From positions 1 through 64,000 of the forward strand of contig QGNQ01000003.1 of the NCBI GenBank assembly GCA_003228175.2: 64,000 nucleotides of DNA, given 5' to 3'. The position numbers and the translations under genes were made by a program. Of this stretch, positions 1-10,170 are shown piece after piece; the stretch's first letter is position 1; the number at the start of each line of letters is the position of its first letter. A model generated the notes under the pieces. It saw only the letters and a program-made list of their open reading frames with translations, made no database searches and was not told the DNA's origin. The stretch is from Chloroflexota bacterium (GTDB lineage Bacteria > Chloroflexota > Dehalococcoidia > Bin125).

Positions 1-283
1 CGCCAGGAAGGGCGACGACGGCGGCCATGTTCTGCCGCAGGCGCTGGATGGGGACGGCGAGGATGGCGGCATCGAGGGGACCGACGGCGGCCGGGTCGTG
101 GGTGAAGTGGAGGGAGTCGGGCAGTGTGATGCCGGGCAGGAGGCGTCGATTCTCGCGCTCCGCGGCGAGGAGGGCGGACTCAGCGGGGTCGCGGCAGAGG
201 ACGACCGTCTCGGTGCCGGCGCGGTCGAGTTGCAGGGCCAGCGTGCAGCCCCAGGAGGTGGCGCCAACGACTAGGGCTCGCAT
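1..283 (-). CDS. gpsA: NAD(P)-dependent glycerol-3-phosphate dehydrogenase, N-terminal part (truncated by window edge)
   Basis: Reverse-strand translation from the ATG at 283: MRALVVGATSWGCTLALQLDRAGTETVVLCRDP... Rossmann start; directly downstream of plsY on the same strand. Confidence 0.75.
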   Translation of the reverse strand, partial: MRALVVGATSWGCTLALQLDRAGTETVVLCRDPAESALLAAERENRRLLPGITLPDSLHFTHDPAAVGPLDAAILAVPIQRLRQNMAAVVALPG

Positions 284-313
284 GTGGTGTCTCGCATGGG
301 GCGCTCCCCGTCG

Positions 314-970
314 TTAGCTGGCGGCTGGGTCGTCGTTGTGCGCCGCGGCGGGCGTTGCGTCGGCGGCCGGGCGGCCCAGGACACGCTCGGTGCCGGCGGC
401 CAGCCGGACGATGTTATCGCGATGCGCGAGGAGGACGATCAGCCAAGATGCGACGACGAAGCCATAGTAGGCGTCAGGCTCGCCGCCGTAGGCGATGAGG
501 AGGCCCTGCGCGACTGCGGAGACGGTCATGCCGAGCAGGACGGTGAGGGACATGATCCGCGTGATGCCCAGCAGGGCGGCGGCAACGGCGATCGCGACGA
601 GGGCCGCGAAGGGGGTGAGGATCAGGATCGCTCCCCAGCCGGTGGCGGCGGCGCGACCGCCGCGGAAACCCGCGAAGAGGGGGTAGATGTGCCCGATCAG
701 AGTCGCAAGGGCGGCGAGCACTTCGCCGGTGGGGCTGTCAAAGGCGAGCATGAGGATGGCGACGGGCAGCACGCCCTTGCCCACATCGAGCGAGAAGATG
801 ATCAGGGCCCAGCGCAGGCCGAGCTTGCGATAGGCGTTGGTGGTGCCAATTTTGCCGCTGCCCTCGGCGCGCAGGTCCGTTTTCGCGACGAGCCGGCCCA
901 CCCAGAGCCCGTTGGGCACGGAGCCGATCAGGTAGCCCACGACGAGGCCGGCGATCCAGGCCTCAAGCAT
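314..970 (-). CDS. plsY: Glycerol-3-phosphate acyltransferase PlsY
   Basis: GYLIGSVPNGLWVGRL..., GSGKIGTTNAYRKLG, GHIYPLFAGFRGGRAAATGWG motifs. Confidence 0.93.
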   Translation of the reverse strand: MLEAWIAGLVVGYLIGSVPNGLWVGRLVAKTDLRAEGSGKIGTTNAYRKLGLRWALIIFSLDVGKGVLPVAILMLAFDSPTGEVLAALATLIGHIYPLFAGFRGGRAAATGWGAILILTPFAALVAIAVAAALLGITRIMSLTVLLGMTVSAVAQGLLIAYGGEPDAYYGFVVASWLIVLLAHRDNIVRLAAGTERVLGRPAADATPAAAHNDDPAAS

Positions 971-978
971 GGGGAGGC

Positions 979-2424
979 TCAGCCACCGCGCGGGCCCAAG
1001 GTCTCACCACGCTTGCGAAAGTGCATGCGGATGGCGGTGCCGCCGAAGCCGAATTCGTCGCGGATGCGACGCTGCAGGTAGCGCTCGTACGAGAAGTGCA
1101 GCGCCTCGGGATAGTTGACGAAGAAGACGAACGTGGGGGGGTCGGTCTCCGCCTGGGTGGCGTAGAAGAACTTGATCGGCCGGCCTTGATGGGCGGAAGG
1201 CGGGTGGGCGATGACGGCCCGCTTGATGGCGGCGTTGAGCGGTCCGGTGGCGACGCGGAGCTGTCGCTCCGTGCGGGCCTTGAGGGCGGCGGCGAGGATC
1301 TCCGGCAGGTGCTCGCCGGTGAGCGCGGAGGTCCAGACGACGGGCGCCCAGGGGACGAAGCGGGTGCGCCAGCGCATCTGGCGTTGGCGACGGTCGAGGA
1401 CTTCAGGGTCGTTTGCGATCAGGTCGGACTTGTTGAGGATCAGGATCATGCCCTTGAAGGCGTCCAATGCCATCCCCAGGATGTGCTGATCCTGGGAGCC
1501 GATGTCTTCGCTGGCATCGAGCACGACGGCGACGACGTCCGCGCGACCGATCGCGGCGCGGGCGCGGCGGACAGAGGCCTTCTCCGGGCCTGTTTCGATC
1601 TTGCCGCGGCGGCGGATGCCGGCGGTGTCGATCAGGGTGAGGCGCTGGCCGTCGTATTCGATTGGGGTATCGACGGCGTCGCGGGTGGTGCCAGCGACAG
1701 GGCTGACGATCATGCGCTCGTCGTCCAGGAGGGCGTTGGTGATGGAGGACTTGCCCACGTTGGGCCGGCCGACGATGGCCAGGCGGCAGATGGCGTCCGC
1801 GCTGGCCTGACCGCCGGCGGGGAAATGGTCGACGACATCGTCAAGCAGCTCGGCGACGGAGAGGCCGTGATGGGCGCTGATGGGGCGGGGCTCGCCCAGG
1901 CCAAGGGCGTAGAACTCCGGGGAGCCGCCGGCGATGGTTTCATTATCAGCCTTGTTGGCGACGACGTAGACCGGCTGGGCGGCCTCGCGCAGGATCGTGG
2001 CGATGTCGCTGTCAGCGGAGGTCAGGCCGGATTGGACATCGACGACGAGACAGATGGCGTCGGCCTCGTCCAAGGCGTGCCGTACCTGGGCTGCGACCTC
2101 ATCCGCGTAGGGGCCGGTGAGCTGCTCGCCGAGCAGGCCGCCGGTATCGACGACGCGGAATCGGATGCCACGCCACTCGGTCTCGGCGTAGAGACGGTCC
2201 CGGGTGGTGCCGGGCAGATCCTGGACGATCGCGCTGCGGCGGCCGAGGACGCGGTTGAAGAGGGTGGATTTTCCGACGTTGGGACGGCCCACGAAGGCGA
2301 GCAGGGGCAGACCCACGGCCGCGTCTGCCGCGGCGGCCGCCTCGTCGGCGGCGGGGGCGGCGGGGGAGGCGCCGTCGGCGCTTTCGGGCTCTGTGATCGC
2401 ACTAGCCGGCATCGCCGCTCCCAT
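979..2424 (-). CDS. der: Ribosome biogenesis GTPase Der (EngA); start may be the ATG at 2412
   Basis: Two GTPase domains (GRPNVGKSTLFNR and GRPNVGKSSITNALL, DTGG/DTAG, NKAD/NKSD) plus C-terminal KH-like domain; Ala-rich N-terminal extension. Confidence 0.97.
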   Translation of the reverse strand: MGAAMPASAITEPESADGASPAAPAADEAAAAADAAVGLPLLAFVGRPNVGKSTLFNRVLGRRSAIVQDLPGTTRDRLYAETEWRGIRFRVVDTGGLLGEQLTGPYADEVAAQVRHALDEADAICLVVDVQSGLTSADSDIATILREAAQPVYVVANKADNETIAGGSPEFYALGLGEPRPISAHHGLSVAELLDDVVDHFPAGGQASADAICRLAIVGRPNVGKSSITNALLDDERMIVSPVAGTTRDAVDTPIEYDGQRLTLIDTAGIRRRGKIETGPEKASVRRARAAIGRADVVAVVLDASEDIGSQDQHILGMALDAFKGMILILNKSDLIANDPEVLDRRQRQMRWRTRFVPWAPVVWTSALTGEHLPEILAAALKARTERQLRVATGPLNAAIKRAVIAHPPSAHQGRPIKFFYATQAETDPPTFVFFVNYPEALHFSYERYLQRRIRDEFGFGGTAIRMHFRKRGETLGPRGG

Positions 2425-3715
2425 TCCCGTTCTGCGAGTCGTCCGGGGGCGGCTCTTCCGGCTCCGGCTCGGTTGGCTCTGGCTCCGGCGGGGCCTCGAC
2501 GAGGAGCCCCACTTCGACGGGCGTCACGGAAACGATATCGAGATCGCCGCTGAAGGCGACCTGGATCGGCGCGGTGGTAATACCGGGTGACAGACCGATC
2601 GCGTTGACGGTTACGCGGAAGGAGGCGGGATCGAGCACAGCGATGTCGGGCGCAGGGCCACGCACGCGGACTGCGACGCGCTCAGGAACGATCTGGACGC
2701 TCAAGCCGCCGCCGAGGCCCGTGACTTCAACCGGGACCTGGAACACGGCCTCCTCGGTGAGCGCTTGCAGGCCGACGGAGACGAGAACGGTGGCCCCGGG
2801 CTGGTCGAGGGCGAGCCCTTCCGGCGGAATGATCGCCGTGAGCGTCCGAATGTCGATGCTGCGGTTGCTGACGGAGACGGGCTCAGTGGTGGCGTTGCCG
2901 GCCTGCTCCAGCGCTTCGAGCGTGCCGACGACGACGACCGTGATCGGGTCGATGTTGATCGAATCGATCCGGAAGCCGGCGGCGGGTTCGCCGGTCAGGG
3001 AGGGCGCGATGGCGACGGCGCGGCGGAAGATTTGTTGCTGCACGGGCACTCGCACATCGATGGTGGGGGGTGAGATCTGGACGGCGCCCACGGATGCGCC
3101 GGTGGAGGTGCGCGCCGCTACGGAGACCGTGGCGTCGACGTCGACGGTTGCGCCGCCGATATCGACCCGGGCGACGACGGTATCGACGAGCGCGACGAGC
3201 TGCTCGATACCGCTCACGGTGACGGTCGCCTGCGCCGCCAGCGGCTCACCAACGTCAAAGCCGAGCGGGGGGGAGTTTTCCACCTCGACCGTGACCGGCA
3301 CGATCCGGGAGACGACGGACTCCAGCGTTACCAGGACGGACTGGGGTTGCACGGAGCGGACGGTCACGTCGCGGTCCCGGGAGCTGATGCTGATGGGGAT
3401 TTCGTGGGTCCCGGCGGGCAGGCCGGTGAGATCGACCGTGGCGACGAAGTCGTCGGCGCTGGCGTTGTCGACGTCATCCTGACGCCCGCCGATCTCGATC
3501 AGGGCGGGGGGGATGCGGCTGGCGGTCGCGAGCTCGCCGGGGATATTGACGGCCTGCACGGTGAGGGCGAAGCCCAGCTGCTCGATGATTGTTTCGTTTT
3601 CGGAGTCGGTGATCACGAACCAAATGACGACGGCCAAACCAAGCGCGGTCAGGAGGAGGGCGGAGTCGCGACGGAGGCGCAAGAAGAGGAGGCGGGCGCG
3701 TCGCTCTGGCGGCAC
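2402..3715 (-). CDS. cdaR: YbbR-domain protein (CdaR-like c-di-AMP cyclase regulator)
   Basis: Single N-terminal TM helix, repeated YbbR-like beta domains, P/E-rich tail; next to cdaA. Confidence 0.85.
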   Translation of the reverse strand: MPPERRARLLFLRLRRDSALLLTALGLAVVIWFVITDSENETIIEQLGFALTVQAVNIPGELATASRIPPALIEIGGRQDDVDNASADDFVATVDLTGLPAGTHEIPISISSRDRDVTVRSVQPQSVLVTLESVVSRIVPVTVEVENSPPLGFDVGEPLAAQATVTVSGIEQLVALVDTVVARVDIGGATVDVDATVSVAARTSTGASVGAVQISPPTIDVRVPVQQQIFRRAVAIAPSLTGEPAAGFRIDSINIDPITVVVVGTLEALEQAGNATTEPVSVSNRSIDIRTLTAIIPPEGLALDQPGATVLVSVGLQALTEEAVFQVPVEVTGLGGGLSVQIVPERVAVRVRGPAPDIAVLDPASFRVTVNAIGLSPGITTAPIQVAFSGDLDIVSVTPVEVGLLVEAPPEPEPTEPEPEEPPPDDSQNGNGSGDAG

Positions 3716-3716
3716 G

Positions 3717-4550
3717 TCAGAGGCTCACGGGGTAGGGGTCGCCCCGGCGGTGCCGGCCGTTGCCGCCGCCCAGCAGAGCGGCGAGGTGATTTTCCAGCCG
3801 GCGCCGATCGAGGGGCCGGAGGAGCTTGCCGTTGGCAGCGAGGGAGATCACGCCGGTCTCCTCGGAGACGACGACGGCGATGGCGTCGGTCTGCTCGGTG
3901 ACGCCGAGGGCGGCGCGATGGCGTGTGCCGAGGTGGGGGTCGATGGCCTTCTGGTTGATCGCGGTGGGGAGCATGCAGGAGGCGGCGACGACGCGGCCGG
4001 GACGCAGAACGACGGCGCCGTCGTGGAGTGGGCCGCCGGGCTGGAAGATGCCCTCGATGAGCTCCGATGTGGGAGCCGCGTCGATGCCGATGCCGGTGTC
4101 GACGACGTCCTGCAGGCCGGTCTCCCGCTCTATGACCATGATCGCGCCGACCTTGCGTGCGGCCATTGCCACGGCGGCCTCGGTGAGGACGGCAACCATG
4201 TCCTGATAGGTCTGGGGCGCTGGGTTGAACCAGGAGCGCACCCCGCCGGCGCGGCCGACGCGCTCAAGGGCGCGGCGGAACTCCGGCTGGAAGACGATCA
4301 GTACGAAGAGGACAAGGACGGCAAGCGCGTTGTTGACCAGCCAATCTAGGACAACGGAATCGAGCACACGACTGAGCACGACGATGGCGACACCGACGAA
4401 GGCGATGCCGCGCACGACGGTCATCGCGGTGGTGCCGGCGAGCAAGCGCAGGACCCAGAAGAGGACGAGGGCGATGATCCCGATCTCCAGCACGTTCTGT
4501 GCGTCGAAGCTGGAGAAGGCGTCGTTGAGGTCGTCGAGGAGACTGTCCAC
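3717..4550 (-). CDS. cdaA: Diadenylate cyclase CdaA
   Basis: N-terminal TM helices; DAC motifs GGPLHDGAVVL and GTRHRAALGVTEQTDA. Confidence 0.95.
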   Translation of the reverse strand: MDSLLDDLNDAFSSFDAQNVLEIGIIALVLFWVLRLLAGTTAMTVVRGIAFVGVAIVVLSRVLDSVVLDWLVNNALAVLVLFVLIVFQPEFRRALERVGRAGGVRSWFNPAPQTYQDMVAVLTEAAVAMAARKVGAIMVIERETGLQDVVDTGIGIDAAPTSELIEGIFQPGGPLHDGAVVLRPGRVVAASCMLPTAINQKAIDPHLGTRHRAALGVTEQTDAIAVVVSEETGVISLAANGKLLRPLDRRRLENHLAALLGGGNGRHRRGDPYPVSL

Positions 4551-4625
4551 GGGATGCCTGCTTACGGGATGCGCGCGCGGCCAGCACGCCCAATCCAGTT
4601 GGAGCGCGGTCAGTGCGCCCGAATC

Positions 4626-5624
4626 CTAGCGCACGAGATGCCAGAGCAAGGCCTGCTGGGCATGCAGCCGATTCTCGGCCTGGTCGAAGATGATCGCGTT
4701 GGGACTTTCGAAGGCGTCGTCGGTGATTTCCTCGCCGCGGTGGGCGGGGAGGTCGTGCATGAGCATGGCGTTCGGGGCGGCGGCAAGCAAGTCGGTTGTG
4801 ATTTGGAAGCCAGCGAAGGCCTCAACGCGGGCCTGTGACTCGGCCTCCTGCCCCATGCTGGTCCAGACATCGGTATAGACGATGTCGGCGGGCGGGAGCG
4901 GCTGGGCGGAGAGGTCGTGCCCGGAGACTGCGGCGACAGGGTCGGTGGTGGCGAGGACGCTACCGCCGCTGGCGTCAGCGCGTTCCCGCACCCGCGCCAA
5001 GCTCGCCTCGTCGAGGGCGTAGTCGGGCGGGGTGGCGATACGGACGTGCATGCCCTCGGTCGCGGCGCCCATGGCGAGCGATCGGATGACGTTGTTACCG
5101 TCGCCGATCCAGGCGAGCGTGCGGCCGGTCGTACCGCCGTGCTCGCGGATCGTGAGGAGGTCGGCGAGCGTCTGGCAGGGGTGTTCCCAGTCGGAGAGCG
5201 CGTTGACGACGGGGACGCTCGCGTAGCGCTGGAGTTCGTCCAGGATGTCCTGGCCGAACGTGCGGCAGACGATCGCGTCGGCGTAGCGGCTGAGTACCCG
5301 GGCGACATCTTTGACCGGCTCCCGCGTTCCCAATCCCACCTCGCCAGGCGAGAGGTAGAGGGAAGTTGCGCCGAGGCGGCGGGCGGCGATCTCGAAGGAG
5401 ACGCGGGTACGCAGCGAGGGCTTCTCGAAGACCAACACGACGGACTTGCCGTCCAGCGCGCGGCGATGATCGCCGGTGGGATCCGCTTTCTGGGCCAGGG
5501 CGGTGTCGAGTATCTGGGCGAGCTCGTGCGGGGTGAGATCGGCAATCGTGAGGAGGGAGCGACCTTGCAGGGGCGCTGGGGGCGTCTGCATGGGGGGCGT
5601 GTGCGTGGGGGGAGGGGGGGGCAT
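4626..5624 (-). CDS. argF: Ornithine carbamoyltransferase (start may be the ATG at 5591)
   Basis: FEKPSLRTRVSFE (STRT-like), HPCQTLADLLT, MHDLPAHRGEEIT motifs. Confidence 0.95.
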   Translation of the reverse strand: MPPPPPTHTPPMQTPPAPLQGRSLLTIADLTPHELAQILDTALAQKADPTGDHRRALDGKSVVLVFEKPSLRTRVSFEIAARRLGATSLYLSPGEVGLGTREPVKDVARVLSRYADAIVCRTFGQDILDELQRYASVPVVNALSDWEHPCQTLADLLTIREHGGTTGRTLAWIGDGNNVIRSLAMGAATEGMHVRIATPPDYALDEASLARVRERADASGGSVLATTDPVAAVSGHDLSAQPLPPADIVYTDVWTSMGQEAESQARVEAFAGFQITTDLLAAAPNAMLMHDLPAHRGEEITDDAFESPNAIIFDQAENRLHAQQALLWHLVR

Positions 5625-5763
5625 GTGCGGGTCCTCTCTGAGCGCCCCTTGTTGGTCGGGCAGGCATGCGCGCTGAGCGGGCCACTATAGTCCGCGCGAC
5701 CGTAGACGGCCTCCCCGGCGCGGACGCGTGGCATGCCGGCCAAGGACGGAGTGCGCTGGTGTG

Positions 5764-6162
5764 ATGCTGCCGTCTCGATTTCTGAACGGTCTGCCGGGCG
5801 TCTGGTGGCCGGCGGCGCTGGCAGGCGTGGCGCTGATCGCCGGCGTTGTGGTGCTGGCGGCGACGGCGGGGCCGGGGTCGACGTCGGTGCGGATCTTCGA
5901 GGCCGAGGCACGTCCCAGCGCGATCCCCGTTGACCCCAGCGGCGATCGCCTGGTCGATCTGAATCGGGCGTCGACGCAGGAGCTTGAGGCGCTGCCGGGG
6001 ATTGGCGAGGTTCGAGCGGGCGCGATCATCGAGGCGCGCGCGGAGGCGCCGTTCAGCTCGCTGGCAGAGGTTGCTGAGCGCGGCGTGCTGCCGCCGAACG
6101 TTCTACTGGGACTCGAAGGCTGGGCGACCGCACGGACCTCGGATGGGGCGGTGCGTCAATGA
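5764..6162 (+). CDS. comEA: ComEA-type helix-hairpin-helix DNA-binding protein
   Basis: TM helix followed by VDLNRASTQELEALPGIGEVRAGAIIEARA HhH; overlaps comEC. Confidence 0.88.
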   Translation: MLPSRFLNGLPGVWWPAALAGVALIAGVVVLAATAGPGSTSVRIFEAEARPSAIPVDPSGDRLVDLNRASTQELEALPGIGEVRAGAIIEARAEAPFSSLAEVAERGVLPPNVLLGLEGWATARTSDGAVRQ

Positions 6163-8561
6163 GAGCGCCGCTGCTGATTCTCTCGCTGGCGTTCTTCGCC
6201 GGGGTGGCGGTGGGGACGGGGTTCGCGTCGGAGGCGGGGGAGGTGGGCGCGCTGTTGGCGGTCGCGGTGGTGGCGGCGGGCGTGGCCGTAGCGACGAAGC
6301 GGACGGGGGTCATCGTCGCGATCGCGGCGGCGGGCCTGTTCGCGCTGGGGCTGGCGCGGGCCGGGGAGGGTCCGCCGGCGTTGGGGCCTGTGACGGCGTT
6401 CGCCGATCGCGAGGTGACGGTAGAGGGGGTGGTGGAGTCGGATCCGGTGTCGCGGGGATCCGACCAGGAAGTGCGCGTCGCGGTGGAGCGAGTGTCGGTC
6501 GGGGCGGAAAGCCTGGGGACGGGAGGCGATGTGCTGCTGCGCGCGGGCCCGGGCGTGAGGGTGGTCTACGGCGACCGGCTGCGCGCCTTGGTCAGTCTGC
6601 GGGCCGTCCCCCCGCAGGACGGCAGCGACTTCGAAGACTACCTGGCGGAGCGGGGGATCGCGGCGACAGGATTCGCGCGGGAGGTGATCGTGCTGGAGCA
6701 CGACGCGGCGAGCCCCGTCCGCGCGGCGCTGTCGGAGGCGCGTGCGGAGCTGGACACGGGCCTCCGGCGGGCGCTGGACGAGCCGCTATCGGGGCTGGCA
6801 CAGGGCATCGTGACGGGGCGACGGGGCGCCGTGTCCGCGTCGCTGCGGGAGGACCTGAACGCGGCGGGGCTGTCGCATCTGGTGGTGATCTCGGGCAGCA
6901 ACGTGACGATTCTGGCGACGTTGGTGGTGGCGGCGAGCGCGTGGATCGTGGGGCGGCGGCGAGCGATCTGGCTGGCGATCGGGGTGGTGGGGCTGTACAC
7001 GGTGTTCGTGGGGGCGGATGCGCCCGTGGTGCGAGCCGCGATCATGGGCACGCTGCTGCTGCTGGCGGGGGCGTCAGGCCGGCGCGGCGCGGCGGAGCCG
7101 GCGATCGCGCTGGCGGCAGCGCTGATGGTGGCGATCGAGCCGGGCACGATCGACGATCTGTCGTTTCAGTTGTCGTTCGCGGCGACGGCGGCGCTGGCCG
7201 CGATCGCGGAACCGGCGCGGCTGCGGCTGATGGCCGTCAGCGGCTTGGATGTGGCGGAACGGACGCTGGGGTCGCGGCTGCAGTCGGCGTTTCTGGAGAC
7301 GGCCATCGTGACGGCGGCGGCCGTAGCGGCGACGCTGCCGCTGATCGCGCTGCACTTCGGGCGGATTTCGCTGGTCTCGCTGCCGGCCAACCTGTTGGTG
7401 GTGCCGCTGTTCCCGCTGATCTTCCTGGGCAGTCTGCTGACGGCGCTGGGTGGCGCGATTGATGCGTCGCTTGGCGAGTGGCTGGGGTGGCTGCTGGCCT
7501 GGCTGCCGCTGTCATGGTTCGTGGAGTTGGCGCAGGCGGCGGCGGCGCTGCCGTTCGCGTCGGCAGAGATCGACGGGTTCGGGCTGGGCCACGCGCTGGC
7601 GCTGTACGTGGCGTTGGTGGGCGTGGCGATCTGGCTGCGACGAGGCGGGGCGGAGCTGCGTCGCGAGGGGAAGCCCGCGGCAGAACCGAGCAGTGGGTGG
7701 CTCGGGGCGTTGGAGTTCCCCACGGCGATGATGGCCCTGGGCCTGCTATTGGCGGCGAACGTGGTCGTGTGGTGGGCGGTGGCGGCGGATGGTCGCGACA
7801 CATTCGACACGCACGTGCTTGATGTGGGCCAGGGTGACGCGACGGTCGCGATCGCGCCGGGCGGGGAGACGCTGTTGGTGGATGGGGGAGCGGACGGTCA
7901 GCGACTGCTGGGGCAGTTGGCGGCGGCGCTGCCGTTGGGGCAACGCGAGATCGACGTCGTCGTGGCGACGCATCCGCAGGCGGACCACATCGCGGGGCTG
8001 TTCGCGGTGTTGGACCGCTACCGCGTGGGGACGCTACTGGTCTCGCCGATCCACGACGCGGCGGATCTGGGACGGCAGTTGCGTGCGGCGGCCGAGTTGC
8101 GCGGGGTGGCGGTACGCACGGCGAGCGCCGGCATGCTACTGGCGCTTGGCGCGGAGGTGTTGGTGGACGTGCTGGCGCCGGCGCCCAACATCCAAGCGGG
8201 CGCCGACCTCAACGCGGGTGGGGTGGTGCTGCGACTCCGGCACGAGGCCGTGTCGTTGCTGCTGACGGCCGACATCGGGGTGGTGGAGGAGCTGGCGCTG
8301 GCGCGGGGGCCGTGGGACTTGCGCGCATCGGCGCTGAAGGTGGGGCACCACGGCAGCGCCACGTCGACGAGCGATCTGCTGGTGCGCCGGGTGGGGGCCG
8401 GGGTGTCGGTGATCAGCGTGGGGGAGGGGAACTCGTTCGGGCATCCAGTGGCGGGGGTGCTGGAGCGCCTGTCGGGGAGCGTGGTGCTGCGGACGGACCT
8501 GGACGGCCGAGTGCGACTGCGGTCGGACGGGGAGCGGCTGCGGTTCTCAACGAGCCGATGA
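6159..8561 (+). CDS. comEC: ComEC/Rec2 competence channel with C-terminal MBL-fold domain
   Basis: LSHLVVISGSNVTIL, multiple TM helices, HVLDVGQGDATVAI...HPQADHIAG...KVGHHGSATSTS. Confidence 0.95.
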   Translation: MRAPLLILSLAFFAGVAVGTGFASEAGEVGALLAVAVVAAGVAVATKRTGVIVAIAAAGLFALGLARAGEGPPALGPVTAFADREVTVEGVVESDPVSRGSDQEVRVAVERVSVGAESLGTGGDVLLRAGPGVRVVYGDRLRALVSLRAVPPQDGSDFEDYLAERGIAATGFAREVIVLEHDAASPVRAALSEARAELDTGLRRALDEPLSGLAQGIVTGRRGAVSASLREDLNAAGLSHLVVISGSNVTILATLVVAASAWIVGRRRAIWLAIGVVGLYTVFVGADAPVVRAAIMGTLLLLAGASGRRGAAEPAIALAAALMVAIEPGTIDDLSFQLSFAATAALAAIAEPARLRLMAVSGLDVAERTLGSRLQSAFLETAIVTAAAVAATLPLIALHFGRISLVSLPANLLVVPLFPLIFLGSLLTALGGAIDASLGEWLGWLLAWLPLSWFVELAQAAAALPFASAEIDGFGLGHALALYVALVGVAIWLRRGGAELRREGKPAAEPSSGWLGALEFPTAMMALGLLLAANVVVWWAVAADGRDTFDTHVLDVGQGDATVAIAPGGETLLVDGGADGQRLLGQLAAALPLGQREIDVVVATHPQADHIAGLFAVLDRYRVGTLLVSPIHDAADLGRQLRAAAELRGVAVRTASAGMLLALGAEVLVDVLAPAPNIQAGADLNAGGVVLRLRHEAVSLLLTADIGVVEELALARGPWDLRASALKVGHHGSATSTSDLLVRRVGAGVSVISVGEGNSFGHPVAGVLERLSGSVVLRTDLDGRVRLRSDGERLRFSTSR

Positions 8562-8618
8562 GAGGCAGACGGGGGGCTGGGCCTAGCGCGGAGCAGGCTG
8601 GTCGATAGACTCCGGCCC

Positions 8619-9347
8619 ATGACACGTGTGGATGGACGCGCGCCAAACGCGCTACGACCCTTGAACGTCGAGCTGGGCGTGCAGATGAACGCGGCCGGGT
8701 CTGTGCTGATCAGCACGGGCAACACCAAAGTGATCTGCGCCGTGACGATCGAGGAACGAGTGCCGGGCTGGCTGCGCGGCAAGGGGGCGGGCTGGGTGAC
8801 GGCGGAGTACGCGATGCTGCCCGGGTCGACGGACACGCGAGCGAGACGGGAGACGGGCCGGATCGGTGGTCGTACGCACGAGATTCAGCGGCTGATCGGT
8901 CGCAGCCTGCGGGCGGTGACGCAGTTGGACTTGCTGGGGGAACGGACGTTCACGGTGGACTGCGACGTGCTGCAGGCCGACGGGGGCACCCGCACGGCGT
9001 CGATCACGGGCGGGTACATCGCACTGGCGCTGGCGATGCAGAAGCTGGTCGATGCCGGCGCCTACGGGGCGCTACCGCTGGAGTGCGCGGTGGCGGCGAC
9101 GAGTGTGGGGGTGGTGCAAGGGGAATCGCTGCTGGACCTGTGCTACACGGAGGACTCCACGGCGGAGGTGGACTTCAACGTGGTGCGGACGGGGCGGGGG
9201 GAGTACGTGGAGGTGCAGGGGACGGCGGAGGGCGGGACGTTCAGCCGGATCCAGATGGACGGGATGCTGGAGCTGGCCGACGCGGGCATCGAGGAGCTAT
9301 TCGCGCTGCAACAGGAAACGCTGGCGGCGGTCGCGCAATCGGTCTGA
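8619..9347 (+). CDS. rph: Ribonuclease PH
   Basis: [50 protein letters not shown]. Confidence 0.97.
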   Translation: MTRVDGRAPNALRPLNVELGVQMNAAGSVLISTGNTKVICAVTIEERVPGWLRGKGAGWVTAEYAMLPGSTDTRARRETGRIGGRTHEIQRLIGRSLRAVTQLDLLGERTFTVDCDVLQADGGTRTASITGGYIALALAMQKLVDAGAYGALPLECAVAATSVGVVQGESLLDLCYTEDSTAEVDFNVVRTGRGEYVEVQGTAEGGTFSRIQMDGMLELADAGIEELFALQQETLAAVAQSV

Positions 9348-9372
9348 GGCCGGCTCGGGTTGGGCGGTCGGG

Positions 9373-10035
9373 CTAGACGTAGTGGCCGAGCCAACTGCCG
9401 GCCAGCAGATGGATGTGGCCCTTCTCACCGCCTGGCAGGCGTTCCTCGTTGGGGAAGTTCGCGAGCAGGCGGAAGCCGTACTGACTGGATGACCAGCCGA
9501 CGTCGACGATATCGTCGCCAAACTTGCCCATGTTGGCCCAGAGTTCTGGGGCGGGGATGTCGGCGGCGGGGTCGGCGTTGGGCAGGGCGAGGGCGGTGAG
9601 GGGCGGGTGGCCGGCGCGTTTGCGGGCGTCGAAGAAGACGGCGTTGTCGGTGCGGATGGTGGGCTCGGCGCCGTCGCGGACGGCATCGACGATGGATCGG
9701 GGCGGTTTCGCCTTGCGTTCATAGATAGGGTCGGTCTCGTCGAGGATGTGCAGGTGCCCGTGGGGTTGGCTCTGCATCCCGTAGGAGCCGAAGTTGGAGA
9801 GGATGCGAAATCCTTCCGGCGCGTGCTCCCGGCCCAGTTGCACGGCGACGTGGCCGACGGGGCCCAGGTCGGCCCATAGCTCTGACTGGGTGCGATGCTG
9901 CTTGGGCACGGCCAGCAGCATGAGGCGCGACCAGCCGAGGATGTTCTCAAAGACCATGACATCGTCGTCCTCGTAGAAGACACGCGCGGGTTCGCGGCGG
10001 GCGACGATCTCGCAGAAGGTGCAGTAGTCGGCCAT
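9373..10035 (-). CDS. Tandem HIT-domain protein (galactose-1-phosphate uridylyltransferase/HIT-like); ORF extends to 10119
   Basis: MADYCTFCEIVARREPARVFYEDDDVMVFEN; HIT-like motifs QPHGHLHIL and EKGHIHLLAG. Confidence 0.75.
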   Translation of the reverse strand: MADYCTFCEIVARREPARVFYEDDDVMVFENILGWSRLMLLAVPKQHRTQSELWADLGPVGHVAVQLGREHAPEGFRILSNFGSYGMQSQPHGHLHILDETDPIYERKAKPPRSIVDAVRDGAEPTIRTDNAVFFDARKRAGHPPLTALALPNADPAADIPAPELWANMGKFGDDIVDVGWSSSQYGFRLLANFPNEERLPGGEKGHIHLLAGSWLGHYV

Positions 10036-10170
10036 GAGGAGGCAGGGTACGGACGCGGGGAGGGGTCGATCAACGCGGGGCGGCTCGGTTCGGGTACCGG
10101 ACGAATGGCTAGGAGACAAGCGAGGGTGCGGAAGCGGAGCAGGCGATCGGCGCTGGTAGGCTGCGACGCG

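Noticed and set aside
2402-2424. Overlap of der and cdaR coding regions as programmed frameshifting
   Set aside because: An alternative der start at 2412 and ordinary operon overlap explain it.
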